NCBI RefSeq assembly: GCF_008831285.2
Contig: NC_045145.1
Span: forward strand, 21,946,802-22,010,801
Reading direction: 5' to 3'
Origin: Nymphaea colorata
Lineage: Eukaryota > Streptophyta > Magnoliopsida > Nymphaeales > Nymphaeaceae
Length of the DNA stretch: 64,000 bases
Shown: positions 12,535 to 28,976 of the stretch, one piece after another
Layout: every line of letters starts with the position of its first letter
How positions within the stretch are numbered: position 1 is the first letter of the stretch
The notes under the pieces: generated by a model
The model's database searches: none
What the model was told of the DNA's origin: nothing
Seen by the model: only the letters and a program-made list of their open reading frames with translations
Position numbers and translations under genes: made by a program

Positions 12535-15158
12535 TGCTAGGAGTTCAATAAAAGAAGTCTCCGAGGAGATTTTTCGTATCAGGGTGGGCTCCATATCTAT
12601 GATCTATCTCATAATGCTCGTGACATCTCTCTCTCTTCCCCCTTGCTGATATGGCCCAACAAATCTTGCGAAGTTCGTCTTTCGAAGTCTCACATCAGCA
12701 AGAATATTAAATGCTTCCTGTACCGGGCAAGCAAAAAATCGGAATCCTATCAAAGAATTGATATCATTTTCCGGACTGTTGCATCCCAAATTTTATATCC
12801 ATGAACTTTGGAGTGATCGAATAACATGTAAACAATGTAAAAGATCCCCATATAATTGCTGTGCCGGTTTGGAAGTATGTGAAGGAATGACCTTTTGTGT
12901 TGATCTTTGGCTTCACGACTTAAAGAACTTGCCCATCTGTTAGAGGAAAAAAAAAATTGCAGAGTAAAGTCCACCACCTCATACATCAAGAATGGTTAAA
13001 TTTTGTGTCACTAAGTGAAGAGAAGCACACTCTATTAATGACTGCTAATCATTAGTGGAAAATGAGATTTTGGCTTCAATCCTTTTGACGGCATTTATAT
13101 ACAAACAATCTAATATTCCAAAACAACAAGATAAATATAAACATATTTTGCGAGACTGGTGTGGGCAACTGCTGCTACTTCGTGGCGTCTTGCTGGAAAA
13201 ATCTTAAAGTTACCTCTGTTGTGATCACAACACGAGTATGCGAGTCGTGCGACGATCAAGGAGAAACTATTTTCCACCCTTAGTCAAGAAAACGGAGACG
13301 TTGTCTCTGTCCTTCAAGTGGGCCAAAAAATCAACCCAAATCGTTGGCAAAATCTCTTGGAGTTTCTTGTCATGATCTGCTTTTCACCTGCTCTCCACTC
13401 TCTTGCAGTGAGTCCATTTTCCCACCAATTAATAATGGGTGCATGTTGGTAGATGTAGATTTTCAAGTATTTGATTATGGTGGTTTTGTTTTTCAATCGT
13501 GTAGAGCCTGTTTGACAAATAGATCGGTTTGTAATTGTTTTATGAATCTACCTCAAAAGTTACTGCAAATTCACATTATAATTTTTAAGGTTTTCTATGA
13601 ATATGCCTTAATCTTTGGGCTATATTCATGGAACAGTTACATATCATTCGGATTGCCAAATGTACGATTGGAGTTTGTTTGGCAAATGGAATGCTTGTGT
13701 GTTACACGAATCAATTTCAAAGATTGGGGTAAATTCATGGACACGTAGTTCTAGTGTTTCATACTAATTCTTTAGAAAAAATTCATGAAACATTCATAAA
13801 GTATTCCAACCGACGTCATTTGGTAGGAAGAGCACTCTTACATAGTTTGCTATTGTGGTATTCACAATACGAATAATTTGTGATTGTTTTATAAATCTAC
13901 TTCATAAAATGTGACAAATTTATAAAAGATGATGTAACAATATTTTATTTATCTAACTCAACCTTTAGAGCAAGTTCGTGGAACAATAACAAACTTAGTT
14001 GATGGAGGGCACTCAAAAGTAGATAGTAGTGCAAAGGCAAATTTGTTTGTTCATGATTAACAAGGTTTGCTCTCTATTTCTTGAAGCTTGAAGTTTCTTT
14101 CCTTGGCAGAAAAATGCTGAAACTGGGAAAATATGCTTGTACCAGTCAAAAAATAATATGAGGGGGCTCCATTAGACCACACTCTGAGTGTATTCAAGTA
14201 TATCAAGATAAGTACATAAACTTAAGAATTCTAGCCTGCAGTGTCTGGCCTTATAAGAAAAACAAATTCATTAGAAATATTTTCGTGCTAATTAAGTTTT
14301 ACAGCCAGTCTTTCCCCACTTTTTCCCATAATTAAGTACCTATCCATTTTCCGTTCACTTTTTAGCCAAACAAAACCCAAAAAATATGTTTTTTTAAGTA
14401 AAAAAAAAAAATCAAACGCATTTTATTCACACTATTCCTGTTTTCCCCTTTTTTTCATGTTTTTCCACATTTTTTCATTTTTTTTGCAGTTTTTAGCTAC
14501 TTGATTTTTATTTTATACACATTATTTTTAAGATTTTGGCTGAACGATTAATTGTTTTAGAAGTTAGTGAATTTTTTTTAATCAAAAACAATTTTACCAT
14601 TTTATACCAGTACAAAACGTCACTATTTAAAACCCAAAAACAATATTTGTGGTTATGCTTCAAACATGCCAAATAGAAGAGGCCTCATATACCAACAAGG
14701 TTGGAGTGCCCCATAAATGAAATTAAATTTTTGGTAAGCTCTTAATAGACAAAGATGTAACTGTGCCCATTAGACATTGCAACAGCTTGCTGATAGACCT
14801 TCTCTTTAACAAAAATTGAAGTAAGTTCAAACACCCTCTATTCTCTTGCTAAGTTGTTGCATGCATTCTTATGTATGTCCGATTAGACTTGATGTGGACA
14901 GATATATATATATATAGTTCCATCAAAATTTCCTTCACTTCTATCCTTTCAGCTTGGCAACTGGGCCCTCTTTTAATTTCCTTGTTAAGATTCATTCAAT
15001 TCACTATTTGAACCTTCTCTAATTCTCTAACATACTAGAAAATGTGTGTGTGAGAGAGAGATGAGAGAGAGAGAGAGATTAGTAAAAGGCCAGTTACTAT
15101 TTTAAACTAAAAGTTACTCAATTCAATAATTTGGTCTACCTGATCGACTGAGCAATTG
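12202..15158. other. Gene-free AT-rich DNA
   Basis: No coding signal beyond chance frames; the longest (about 13344-13748) has no recognisable domain. It includes the CT/TA microsatellite at 12482 and repeat words such as GTTTTATGAATCTACCTC and AATTCATGAAACA at 13500-13990. Confidence 0.5.
12482..12531. repeat. (CT)n followed by (TA)n
   Basis: CT alternation (12482-12496) runs straight into TA alternation (12497-12531). Confidence 0.9.
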
Positions 15159-15166
15159 GTAAAAGT

Positions 15167-15302
15167 TAAGCATGGGCACCGGGCCAGGCTGCCACCGGGT
15201 ACCCGGCACTCGGCCTGACTCGGGCCTGGAAAAATGAGACCAGGGTCAGCTCGACTTCTTATTGGGCCGGCCCGGGTGGGCCTGATAATGATTTTTTTTA
15301 AA

Positions 15303-15347
<45 letters not shown>

Positions 15348-15494
15348 TTACAATTAATTATTTGTATGTATTACTTTATATTAAAAACATTTTTTAATGT
15401 AATTGGGCCCGACCTGCTCGGACTCGGGTTTTTCGAGTTGGGCTGGGCTTGGGCCCGAGTTTTAGATGTCGGGTCAGCCCGATGCTCCGGCTTA
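15167..15494. mobile_element. hAT-like MITE, family with TAAGC ends, copy 1
   Basis: About 328 bp bounded by a perfect 8-bp duplication, GTAAAAGT (15159-15166 and 15495-15502). The ends read TAAGCATGGGCACCGGGC and, on the other strand, TAAGCCGGAGCATCGGGC. GC-rich arms (CCGGGTACCCGGCACTCGG) enclose an AT-rich centre with a (TA)n run at 15312-15339. A second member lies at 19502-19798. Confidence 0.85.
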
Positions 15495-15569
15495 GTAAAA
15501 GTTCAGTTCCTAGTTTCATTCCTATGGGCATCAGGAGTCCCTAAGCAAGAAAATTCTGCAAAGGGGCAT

Positions 15570-15985
15570 AGTTATATAATTTTAAATTTTCAAAGGCATG
15601 AAGTTTCAATATGAAAAAAAACATTTTTATGGGTTGGTGTAGGTAATTGCACACACCATGCTACACCTGCCTCCGCTCCTTGTTATGCATCGATTCCCTA
15701 GGCATGGCACTGGACCTCTAGGCCTAGACCCTACGTACAATGAGGGTTTTTCAAGTCGGCCTGGGTGGGGCACTAGATATATAATTTTAATTTCTTAAAA
15801 GTAAATGAAAAAAAAAACAGCCATGAAGAAAATAAACATTTTTATGAGTTTGTGTGGGCAATTGCCCACACCATGCTACACCTGCCTTGGCCCCTGTTGG
15901 GCATAATTCCCTAGGCAAGCCACTGTATCTCTAGGCCCTAGACCCTGTGTACAATGGGGGCTTTGGCTTCTTGTTCACGGTTTAA
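15570..15985. repeat. Diverged duplication of about 210 bp
   Basis: Copies start at about 15570 and 15777 with ATATAATTTTAA. Both contain ACATTTTTATG, a palindromic core (GTGTGGGCAATTGCCCACAC in copy 2), CCATGCTACACCTGCCT, ATTCCCTAGGCA and CTAGACCCT. The separation is about 207-215 bp, with many substitutions. Both may be fragments of a dispersed repeat family. Confidence 0.65.
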
Positions 15986-19493
<3,508 letters not shown>

Positions 19494-19501
19494 CTTATGA
19501 G

Positions 19502-19798
19502 TAAGCATGGGCATCGGGCTGGTCCGGTCTGACTCCCGAAACCTAGGCTCAGGCCCGACCTGACCATTAAAACCCAAGCTCGAACTTGGCTTGGGCCAAC
19601 CCAATTAAATTAACAAATATATTTTTAATAAAAAATAATATATAAATATAATTAATCATAAGAAAATATTATATGTAATTAATAAAATAAATATTTAAAA
19701 AATTATCGGGTTCACCTGAGCTAAGCCGATGCCTTTTTCCAGGCTCGAACCAAATCGAACCAGGTACCGACGGTGGCCTGGCCCGATGCTTAGGCTTA
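19502..19798. mobile_element. hAT-like MITE, family with TAAGC ends, copy 2
   Basis: About 297 bp flanked by CTTATGAG (19494-19501) and CTTATAAG (19799-19806), 7 of 8 bases equal. The ends TAAGCATGGGCATCGGGC and, reversed, TAAGCCTAAGCATCGGGC match those of the copy at 15167-15494. The interior again has GC-rich arms around an AT-rich centre. It lies about 560 bp upstream of the formin ATG. Confidence 0.83.
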
Positions 19799-20133
19799 CT
19801 TATAAGGTTGAAATTGTGGAGTTGAGAACACTATAATTTTGGAGAGGATTCATAATTATGATGATGCACCGGGTGCTATTAATATGTTAAAAAAAAATTA
19901 TATCTCTGATTTTGCATGCTTCCCTAACTAATCTATCTTTGTAGATAGATATTACGTTCTCTTTATTTTAATAGAAAAAGTGTTAAAATCGAAAGTTTAA
20001 TGTTTAATCAAATGAACTTTCTAGATAAGCAAAAGCATTAGCAGCTCATATGACGCCAAAGGACTTGACCTACGTAACGATAACTACTATTTGGATCAAG
20101 TCAAAGTCACGTTAAATAATCTGTTTGTTTGCA

Positions 20134-20141
20134 TATATAAA
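20134..20141 (+). promoter_or_regulatory. TATA box of the formin gene
   Basis: TATATAAA followed by AGGCC lies about 230 bases upstream of the formin ATG at 20366, which would give a leader of about 200 bases. No other good TATA element is nearer the start codon. Confidence 0.6.
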
Positions 20142-20365
20142 GGCCTGTTTTCAATTGCCATCTTGAAGGAGTCAAGCCCTGCTGGACTCTGTGGCTGCCT
20201 CTTTCTTCCATTACAACACCACACGTTACATTAATGGCGGCAAACTCTTATAATATTCAGCGTTCCAGGCAGTTGAAGATAAATTAACAGAAGAAAAAGA
20301 AAAAAGCCTTCCAAAATTTACGAAGCATTACAGCGAAGGTCTGAAAGGGGATCCCCATCTCTTAC

Positions 20366-23300
20366 ATGGCTGCAATTCTCTGCCTCCTGGTTCACTTCTC
20401 CCTCATGATCTCTCTCAGTACGTCCTCTTCTTCTCCCGCTTATCCTTCCTTATCGGCATCTGATCACAAGAGCGCCCTGGTGATCACGGCCGTTCTGGGC
20501 TCCATCGTCGCCGCCGTCGTCCTCTACCTCATCCTCCTCTGTCTCCTCCGCGAGCTCGCCGCCTGGCTTGGCCAGACTCGCGGGCTGCAGAGTAGCCAGT
20601 CCCCTCTGTTCTCCTTCACCAGGCGCGACTCCTTCAGACGTCCCCGGTCTGCGCAGAGGAGCCTGGTCGTCGATGAAAGCGGACTCGATATTCTCTACTG
20701 GCGTCAGCTTAGAGTCCAGAACAACGCAAAGAGTGAGAGGGCTACCCAGGTGGTTCCCCTCCGAACGCCGGGATCCCTCTCTTCGACTTCTCCGGTTTTC
20801 CTATCCCACCAGACTAGAGAGGACGAAGTCACGGAGTATGAGATGGATCCCGCGCTGATGCCGGCGGCGAACCCAGCACCGTTGCTGGTAAGCGCCCCCA
20901 ATTCGGCTCCCAAGTCGAAAATGGACTTGAATTTGGTTCCGACGATCATAGTGGAGGCAAGTTCGGCTTCCCCATCGTTGCCATCGTCACGTCCGCCGCC
21001 ATCACGACCACAAACAAATCTAGTTCCGGCGCCACCACTCCCACTTCCACCAGGCCGTGCCAAGAGATCAAATTCATCTGATCTTCTTCCGCCTCTTCCC
21101 TGTTCTGTTCTGAAGCCAATAATGGATGTTAATTTCGCTGTTACGTTAAAGCCGGACGGGAATTCAGAAGCATCACGTCCTCCACCACCTCTGCCCCCGA
21201 CAAATCCGATTCCAGGGCCACCACTTCCGCCTCCACCGGGTGCCAGGAGGAGTCCGGCTCCCCCTCCTCCTTCTGGTAAGGCTTCGACAGTATCACCGCC
21301 GACACCACCTCCGCCACTGACAAGTCCACTTCCAGCCCCATCACTCCCACATCCACCAGGTGCCAAGTACAGATCGGTTCCTCCTCCTAGTAAGGCTCCG
21401 ACAGTCTCACCACCGCCGCCACCTCGGCCAGCGGCGGCAACTCCATCTCCGCCCCCTCCTCCCCCTCCTCCTGGTCAGGCTCCGATACTAACACCACCGC
21501 CACCAACTCGGTCCCCGCCGCCACCTCCGCCAATGGCAAATCCAATTCCAACGGCGCCACCACCTCCGCCAATGGCAAATCCAATTCCAACGGCGCCACC
21601 ACCTCCACCAGGTGCCAAGAAGAGTTCGACTCCTCCCCCACCTCCTCCTCCCGCTCCTGGAAAGGCTCCGCCAGTACCTCCACCGCCAGGAAAAGGACCA
21701 CCGGGAGGCGCCCTTGTGAAGCCCAAGCCGGCGGCCAAGGTAAAGGGAGAAGGAGCGCCGTCTTCATCGGTGTTGCCGGGAAGCTCGCCGGAGCATGAAT
21801 CGGCGCCACTGGCTAAGTTGAAGCCATTGCACTGGGAGAAGGTTCCGGCCAACGCCGACCATTCCATGGTGTGGGACAATCTACGGGACGGCTCCTTCAG
21901 GTACCCCTCAACCTTCCTCGTGGACCTCCTTTTTTTAAGTTATTTCTCTACCTATCGTTGTTAGATGACCTTTTAAGAAAGCCAGTCTCATTGCCTCTTT
22001 GGTCAATCAGCCCTCCAAGACAAGACATGGTTACTAAGTTAACGGTAATAATAATGGTTGGATTATAAAGAACATCAAACCAGGGAAAATAAAAAGTAAT
22101 TTTGTTTTCTGTTTCATTACATCATAGAAAAATTTTGGAATTTGCTATTGAACAATTATGGAATCTTTGAATATAAACTTGAGCAGAGAAGTCAGCCGCT
22201 ATACAATTCGTCAACTTCATTCCAGTTAGGTCGCCGGTCCTTTTCATCGATTATTTTAGCCATATCTACCACCTTGACTGATTCAACATGATAAACAAAT
22301 GAACATGTTTGGGGGCCCTAGATTACTTTAATGACCTGAAAAAACCCTAATTCCCATTCCACGGGACAAAATGGAAATTTTTGGCTTTGCTTATTTTTGT
22401 TAACGTTTTTCTCGCGTTCGGAAAAGCTTTTTTAAGTGTCAATTTCAACTGTCCTTCAAACACATTTCAAATACTCATTGGACATATTCTCCTATTGCAG
22501 CTTTGACGATGAATTAATGGAAGCTCTGTTTGGCTACAAAGACACCACCACAAAGGCGGCGGCGCCGACGACCGCGCCCACCTTGTCCTCCAAACCTAAC
22601 CCACCTGCCAGCCAAGGCCCTCAATCAACCTTCATACTTGACCCACGCAAGTCACAGAACATAGCCATAGTCCTGCGCTCCTTGGGCGCATCCCGCCAAG
22701 CAATCATGGACTCACTCCTCCAAGGCAAAGGCCTTTCCGGCGAGACACTTGAGAAGCTAGCCGGAATCGCACCCACCCTGGAGGAGCAGTCCGCCATCCG
22801 AAACCACCCTGCCAGCGACGCAGCCCAGCTAGCAGACGCCGAATCCTTTCTCTACCACCTCCTCACTGCCGTGCCGACAGCATTCCGGCGGGTTGAGGCA
22901 ATGCATTTCCGATCAAACTACGAACCGGAGATCCTCACTCTCAAGAAGAGCCTCCAGACACTGGAGCTCGCTAGCAGAGAGTTGAGGAACTGTGACCTAT
23001 TCTTCAAACTGCTTGAGGTCGTGTTGAAGGCAGGAAATCGAATGAACGCCGGCACGGAGCGGGGGAACGCTCAGGCTTTTAATCTCGTGACACTGCGTAA
23101 GCTCGCCGACGTGAAGAGCACGGACGGCAAGACCACGCTTCTGTACTTTGTGGTGCAAGAAGTTATCCGTTACGAAGGAAGACGATGCGTCGCCAACCGG
23201 AATCAAAGCGTCCTGGTCACTGGCGCTAGCAGTAAGGAGGAAAGGGAGAACGAGCACTTGAAGCTCGGATTGCCAGTAGTCAGTGGGCTTAGTAATGACC

Positions 23301-23794
23301 TTGCCAATGTCAAAAGCGCTGCCGGAATCGATTATGAGTTCATCTCTGGTTGCTGCGACAGACTCGGAGCTCAAATGGGTGTGATCAAGAAGTTCGTGTG
23401 GAGTTTGGGTGGTGATGGTGGTGAATTCAAGGAGGAGATGATGAGGTTTGTGGAGGCCGCAGAGGCTGAGATGAAGGAGATGAAGGAAGAACAGAAGAGG
23501 GTCTTGCAGTCTGTCAAGAAGACGACGGAATACTACCATGCCAGTGCGTCGAAGGGTCGGACTGAGAACTTGTTGCAGTTGTTTGTTATAGTTAAGGATT
23601 TCCTGAACATGGTTGATCAGGTGTGTGCTGAGATAGGAAGGGGCTTACAGAAGAAGAAGAGTACTGGGACGGCTTCGCCGCCCGGCGGCCGACTAGAAAG
23701 GACTCCGACGAGGTTCGCGAACTTGCCGGCGCATTTCTTGACAGACAATTTAAGAACTTCAACAGATTCAGACGATGATTTTGAAGACGACTGA
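20366..23794 (+). CDS. Class I plant formin (actin nucleator), membrane-anchored
   Basis: Two exons, 20366-21900 and 22501-23794, encode about 942 residues. The join AG|C restores DGSFSFDDELMEALFGYK at the start of the FH2 domain. Order: signal peptide (about 1-22), a very short external stretch, a transmembrane helix (about 37-61), a cytosolic linker, a proline-rich FH1 region (about 265-455, with many runs of PPPP) and FH2 (about 482-905). FH2 carries LKPLHWEKV, the core motif VLKAGNRMNAGTERGNAQAF and DGKTTLLYFVVQEVIRYEG. The tail is acidic (SDDDFEDD). Formins of this class nucleate and elongate actin at the plasma membrane. The segment outside the membrane is only about 15 residues, without the extensin-like proline stretch of many class I members. 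FH1 contains an exact 39-base (13-residue) duplication, MANPIPTAPPPPP-type, at 21527-21604. Only one intron was found; other plant class I formins usually have more. Confidence 0.93.
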
Positions 23795-24484
23795 CAGTAT
23801 ATCATTTCGAGTCGGCATTTATTTCATTTTTGTTGGGGAAAACAAGAGAGGCAGGGGTACACCTCCATTTTTTTAATCTGTAAATAGGGCAACCCTTGCA
23901 TTACAAGGGAAAGATTGAAGCCAGTAATTGCTTTAGTGAATTGCTTCTTACCTTTTTTTAATGTTATGTTGATATATAGAACTCCAAGATCATGTATGAT
24001 GCTTAGCGTTGGGGTTGGTACAGTTTTGATCTTCTTAATTTGAATTAGTATGAATGACAGCTCTACATTGAAATATAGAACCCCATTCAATTAATTTCCA
24101 GTGATATATAACTAAAACTGGGTTATAAACAATGACAGTATTTTAATTCCTTCCGCTAGCATATATGACCATATTGTTTATGGAATAAATTAATAAATAT
24201 ATTTGGGAACGAAGGTATATGCTAACACTTATTCTGCCACTGATCAAAAAATATATATAGCACTTCTTAAGTAATTGAAGATCTGATGATGTGCACTAGC
24301 AGAAACTGCATTAATTAAGTCGTCATTTTGTGATCATTAACTATTAATCCGAAAATAATACATTTTTAAGTTAATTACTACTTACTGCATTCAATCTGAT
24401 TTAACAAATGTAAGATGAACCATCGCAGGTGATAAGCAAGTTGTAAGAGGGAAAGTAAACGAGGGTGTGAAATTAAATACCGTA
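23795..24484. other. Formin 3' UTR and short spacer to the retrotransposon
   Basis: AT-rich. Several AATAAA-like words (for example GGAATAAATTAATAAA at about 24181) could serve polyadenylation. No gene seen. Confidence 0.5.
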
Positions 24485-24489
24485 GATCA

Positions 24490-25062
24490 TGTAGGCGAAA
24501 ATGTGGGCCCTAGATATAATTTAGATTCAAACCGAAATAATTTATGCAGAGAAAAACCGTTAGAGTCTCGAATGTCCAAAATAATTTTCAATAATAAACT
24601 TGACAAAGTTGACTTAATAAAAACTTGTTAACCAAGCCAATTAATTTCACAAAGTGAGCTTAACTAAGGAATGATGTAAAGTATGTACCAATGAAACTTT
24701 AAATAATACACTTCTATTACTTGTTAAAATGAAACTGGAAGGGCTATAAGAACTCACATCAACTAACTCACATAGTAAGCTAAAACCCAAACACTTAACG
24801 CCCTTGCACTTGAGTACACACTTGAAAAAACAGCTCATGAAGTGAGCACACAACATCACTCAACTTGCTAGATTTCATGCATTACACAATGGCCAGCACT
24901 CCTATCTATAGGGAGGACTAGTGTGGTGGAAGAATCCACCAAATTCTATAATTTTTTTTTTAACCTTTAATCATTACATTTAAGCACCATCTTTTAAAAA
25001 AGAGGTTCACAACTCTTGAGTCTTCTAGATTCTTTCAAGAGAGTTGGATATGACTCTGTACA
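24490..25062 (-). repeat. 3' LTR of the copia element
   Basis: This is a direct repeat of 28977-29519. The shared start reads TGTAGGC(G/A)AAAATGTGG(G/A)CCCTAG on the plus strand, and both copies share the stretch ending CTCTTGAGTCTTCT. The minus-strand start TGTACAG follows a purine-rich tract (GATGGGAAGAT), as expected of a polypurine tract next to the 3' LTR. It is about 573 bp and slightly longer than its partner. Confidence 0.88.
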
Positions 25063-25399
25063 ATCTTCCCATCATTACTGACTCTCTACTCATGTCTCTT
25101 AGCATTCTTCTAAGCTTGGTGAATGTTTGCATTGACAAGTCTTTGGTAAATATGTCAGCGACTTGATCTTCTGAAATGATTGGCTGCAACTAAATCTCTC
25201 ATTTGAGTACATTCTCTCTAATAAAATGATGTTCCACCTCTATATGTTTTGTTCAAGCATGAAAGACCGGATTATCTGCAAATCTAATTTGATTATTGTA
25301 ATAGAGTCTTACTGTATAATCCATATCTTATTTAATGTCTTTCAGAAGATGCATCAACCACACACATTCTTGTGCTGCTTGAGATGCTTTTTTCTACTT

Positions 25400-28300
25400 T
25401 ACTTTTGTTGTAGATAGTGAAACTGTAAGATGTCTCTTATTCTACCATGAAATTGCACAACTTTTAAGACTGAATGTATATCCAGTGGTCGATCTTCGAG
25501 TCGACAAGTCTCCAGTATAATCTGCATCACAATGACCAACAATTTGACAAATTGGTTCTCTTTTATAAAGTATACTAAAGCCAGAAGTTCATTTAACATA
25601 CCTTAATATTCTTTCTACTGCTTTTAAATGTGGCTTCCTTAGAGTTTGCATCAATCTGCTCACAACACCAACTACATAGGCAATACTTGGTATTCATAAT
25701 GTTAAGGAGATTAAGCTTCCAACTAGTTACGGGTATATAGTAACATCTTCTAACTTGTCTCATTCATCAATTATAAGTTTCACATTTATTTCAATTGGTG
25801 TTGAAATAGGTTTGCAATTGAGCATTAAGTCATGAACGTACTTCTTTTGACTTAAAAATAAACATTTAGATTCATAATCAATTTTCAATCCAAAGAAGTG
25901 TCATAACTTCCCCAACTCATTTCGTTTTGAATCTCACCGTAAGATGTTCATGAATGAGATTAATGTCTTCATTGTCATCTTTAGTAATATTTAAATCATC
26001 AACATAAATTAACAAAATAGTAATTTTTATACCTCTTGTCTTGATGAAGAGACTTGATTCTGCTGAGGCAACTTGAAATCCACTAACCACCTAAAATTTA
26101 GCTATTTTATCGTATCATGCTCTGGATGATTGTTGCAATCCATAGAGTGATTTTCTTAGCTTGCAGACAGTCTGGCTTGTTTGGAGATTTAAATCTTTCA
26201 GGTTGCTCTATATAAATTTCATGATCGAGATCTCCATACAAGAAAGCATTTTTCATATCCATTTGCCATAGCTTCCAAGAATTGCTTGCAGAAATAACTA
26301 TCAGCATACATACATATGTGATCTTCACAACAAGACTAAAAGTTTCTTCAAAGTCAATGTCATATTGCTGTGAAAATTCTCTCATGGCTATTGAGCCTTA
26401 TATCTATCGACTGCGCCATTTGCCTTTCATTTTATTTTATAAACCCACTTACGAGTAAGGGGCTTTACTCCTACAGGCTTTGGATGAACTCCCAAGTCTA
26501 TGCTCTAATGCCTTCATTTCATCTTTCATTGCAACTTGTCATTTTTCAACATCTTTTGCTTTTTCAAAAAAAAGCCCATCTTGATCTCCTCCATGATGGC
26601 AAAGTCTGCATTTGCATACTTGGGTTTTAGTTTCAGTACTCTTGTTGATCTTCTTAGTGTTATAGGTGCTCCTTATGGTTCTACAAGTTGTGATGGTTTT
26701 CCTTCTTTTTTACTTCGTTGTTGAACATAACTAACTGTTGTTCTCCATGGATTTGCTTGTTCTTCTTGTCTTGGGCTATGTTCAAGTTTTTGAACTTGTT
26801 TATGTAATCGCCTTGCTTCAATTTTTTTTGGCTTTGGCTTTGACTTTTCTTCATTCATCTCAAATTATATTTTATTTTAAACATCTCTGTAAAAAACTGG
26901 AGAGTTTAGAAATGCATTCTTCTCTTCTTACCACAAAGATGACATTGCGAGAAACATGAACTTGTCATGTGCTAGGATCAGTATATCTTCATCTCTTTTA
27001 ATACAGATCATGTCCAACAAAGGCACACCTCTATGCCATCTTGTTGAACTTGGTCAAGTGCTCCTTAGATAAAAAACATAACATACACAATCAAATATTC
27101 TAAAATAACTTACAAATGGTTTTTTTATGGAGTATTTCATATAGATACATAAAATTAGATCTCGACAATGGTAATCGACTAATTATGTGTACAGCACGGT
27201 ACTAACACACTCGGTCCAAAATTTTGGTGGCATGTTATTCGCATGCATCATGCTTCAGCATGTTACTGCTATGTGATGATTCTTTCGTTGTGCCACTTCA
27301 TTTTGCTGAGGCGTATAGGCACATGTAAATTGCCTTTGAATACCATGTTGCTTTGTGCATGTCATAAAGATGTCAGATGTTTATTCACCACCATTATCGA
27401 TTTGTAGAAACTAAATTCTATACTCAAGTTCCTTTCTCACCATCTGGTGAAACTCCTTAAACTTTTAACGTGCTTCAAACTTTTCTTTCATTAAATAAAC
27501 ATAAGTATATCTCAAAAAATCATCAATAAATGTGATAAAAAACTACTTACCTCCAACTGATAGGTCTACTACTTTCTCGAATATATTTGAGTGCACAAGC
27601 TCGAATGATGTTTTGACTTTATATTTTAATTATTTGAATGACCACTTATATACTTTTCCATTTTGACATCTGTAAGTTGTTTGTTCGTACTGCATGCTTT
27701 GGCAAACCAATCAGTTGTCTTTTATTAGACATCTTTCGGAGTTTGTTATATCCAACATGAGCGAGTCTCTCATGCCAAATAAGTTGTGGTACAAACAATA
27801 AGTTCTTCGTCTTTTCTAAAATATGATATCGTAAAATCAGGTTTTTACCAAGGTTAGTTACAACCTCTATTTCTCCAATATGTGTCATATGATTTGAGCA
27901 TCCAGAATCAATTGTCCAATCAATTTGATAATTGACTTTTTCCACTTTTTCTTTTACAAGTTTTATTTGAGCAGAATTACATCTTTCATCTTTCTTTTTT
28001 AATATCCTCTTTAACTTTCATTAAGTACAGAAACGAACTTTTCTGTACAGTCTCATTAGCTCCCTCATGTTGTTTACTTGTCGTAACTGCATTTCCTTCA
28101 TCTATTTTGACTTTGCAGTCACGAGCAAAATAACTCAAGTTTTCACATCTAAAACACTTCTTCTTTGGTCTCCACTGCTATGTAGTTTCTCTTGTTTTAT
28201 TTTTTATATTTTTCTTTTTCTTTTTGCTAATGATCTTACTTTGAGACCTAATGACAGGCTTAGCAGGTCAACGTGATCTCTGATATTTACTAAACAAAGT

Positions 28301-28733
28301 TTTCTCATTATTTACTTTGAGTGAAAACCCAATGATTTGCTTTGCTAATGTTTTTTGATTGATCAAAAGATTCTCTGACTCCAATAAAGTTGGTTGAACT
28401 GGCCAGTCTTGAACACCAATTATAAAATTGCTAAATTCTGGATGAAGTCCACGAACAAGAATTCTCTGCATATGGGTCTCACTAATTTTAGACTTAGGAT
28501 TAATTTGAAAATCTCCCTATGGATTTTATAAAATCTGCTATCAACATGTTTGCTTGAGTTAATATAACTAATTTATTTTTTAACAGTTGTAGGCGTACGT
28601 CATTAGCTCGAGAAAATAGTGTTACAAAAGCATCCCATGTTTCTTTAGAAGTTTTAGCATAACGTATATGCTCAAATAAATCCTTCTCAATTGATATCTT
28701 AGTTGCAAATAGAGTTTTTCCTTCTTTGTTCAT
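25400..28733 (-). pseudogene. Remnant gag-pol of the copia element
   Basis: Read on the minus strand: a gag segment (28733-28268, with KETWDAFVTLF and VRLQLLKNKL); a zinc knuckle near 28165-28120 reading CFRCENLSYFARDC, where the usual His is Tyr; protease with WTIDSGCSNHMTH and the pre-integrase motif LIWHERLAHVGYNKLRKM (27945-27646); integrase remnants to about 26900; reverse transcriptase with FEETFSLVVKI and WQMDMKNAFLYGDL (26385-26107) and YVDD at about 25995-26006; and RNase H traces to about 25400. Stops and frameshifts separate all blocks, so no functional polyprotein can be made. Confidence 0.88.
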
Positions 28734-28976
28734 TCATTTCTTCTTAGCTTTCTCATGAACAGAAATATTTATGTCTGATCTCGATACTATATCTATAATT
28801 CTTGTCCTAAAAGATATGACTCTATGCAAGATTTCCAATAACCATAATTGTTATTGTTAAATTTTTAAATATTATTTAATGCAACGGCTAATGTCACCAT
28901 AATCTCAGAATATAATTAACCAAAATAATCTCACTATTAAACCGACCTTTAGATTGAACTTCTCTCTTATATCAAT

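Noticed and set aside
20704-21366. Minus-strand glycine-rich frame of 220 codons
   Set aside because: It is the antisense shadow of the proline-rich formin exon (CCN codons read backwards as glycine codons).
22997-23539. Minus-strand frame of 180 codons
   Set aside because: Antisense shadow of the formin FH2 exon.
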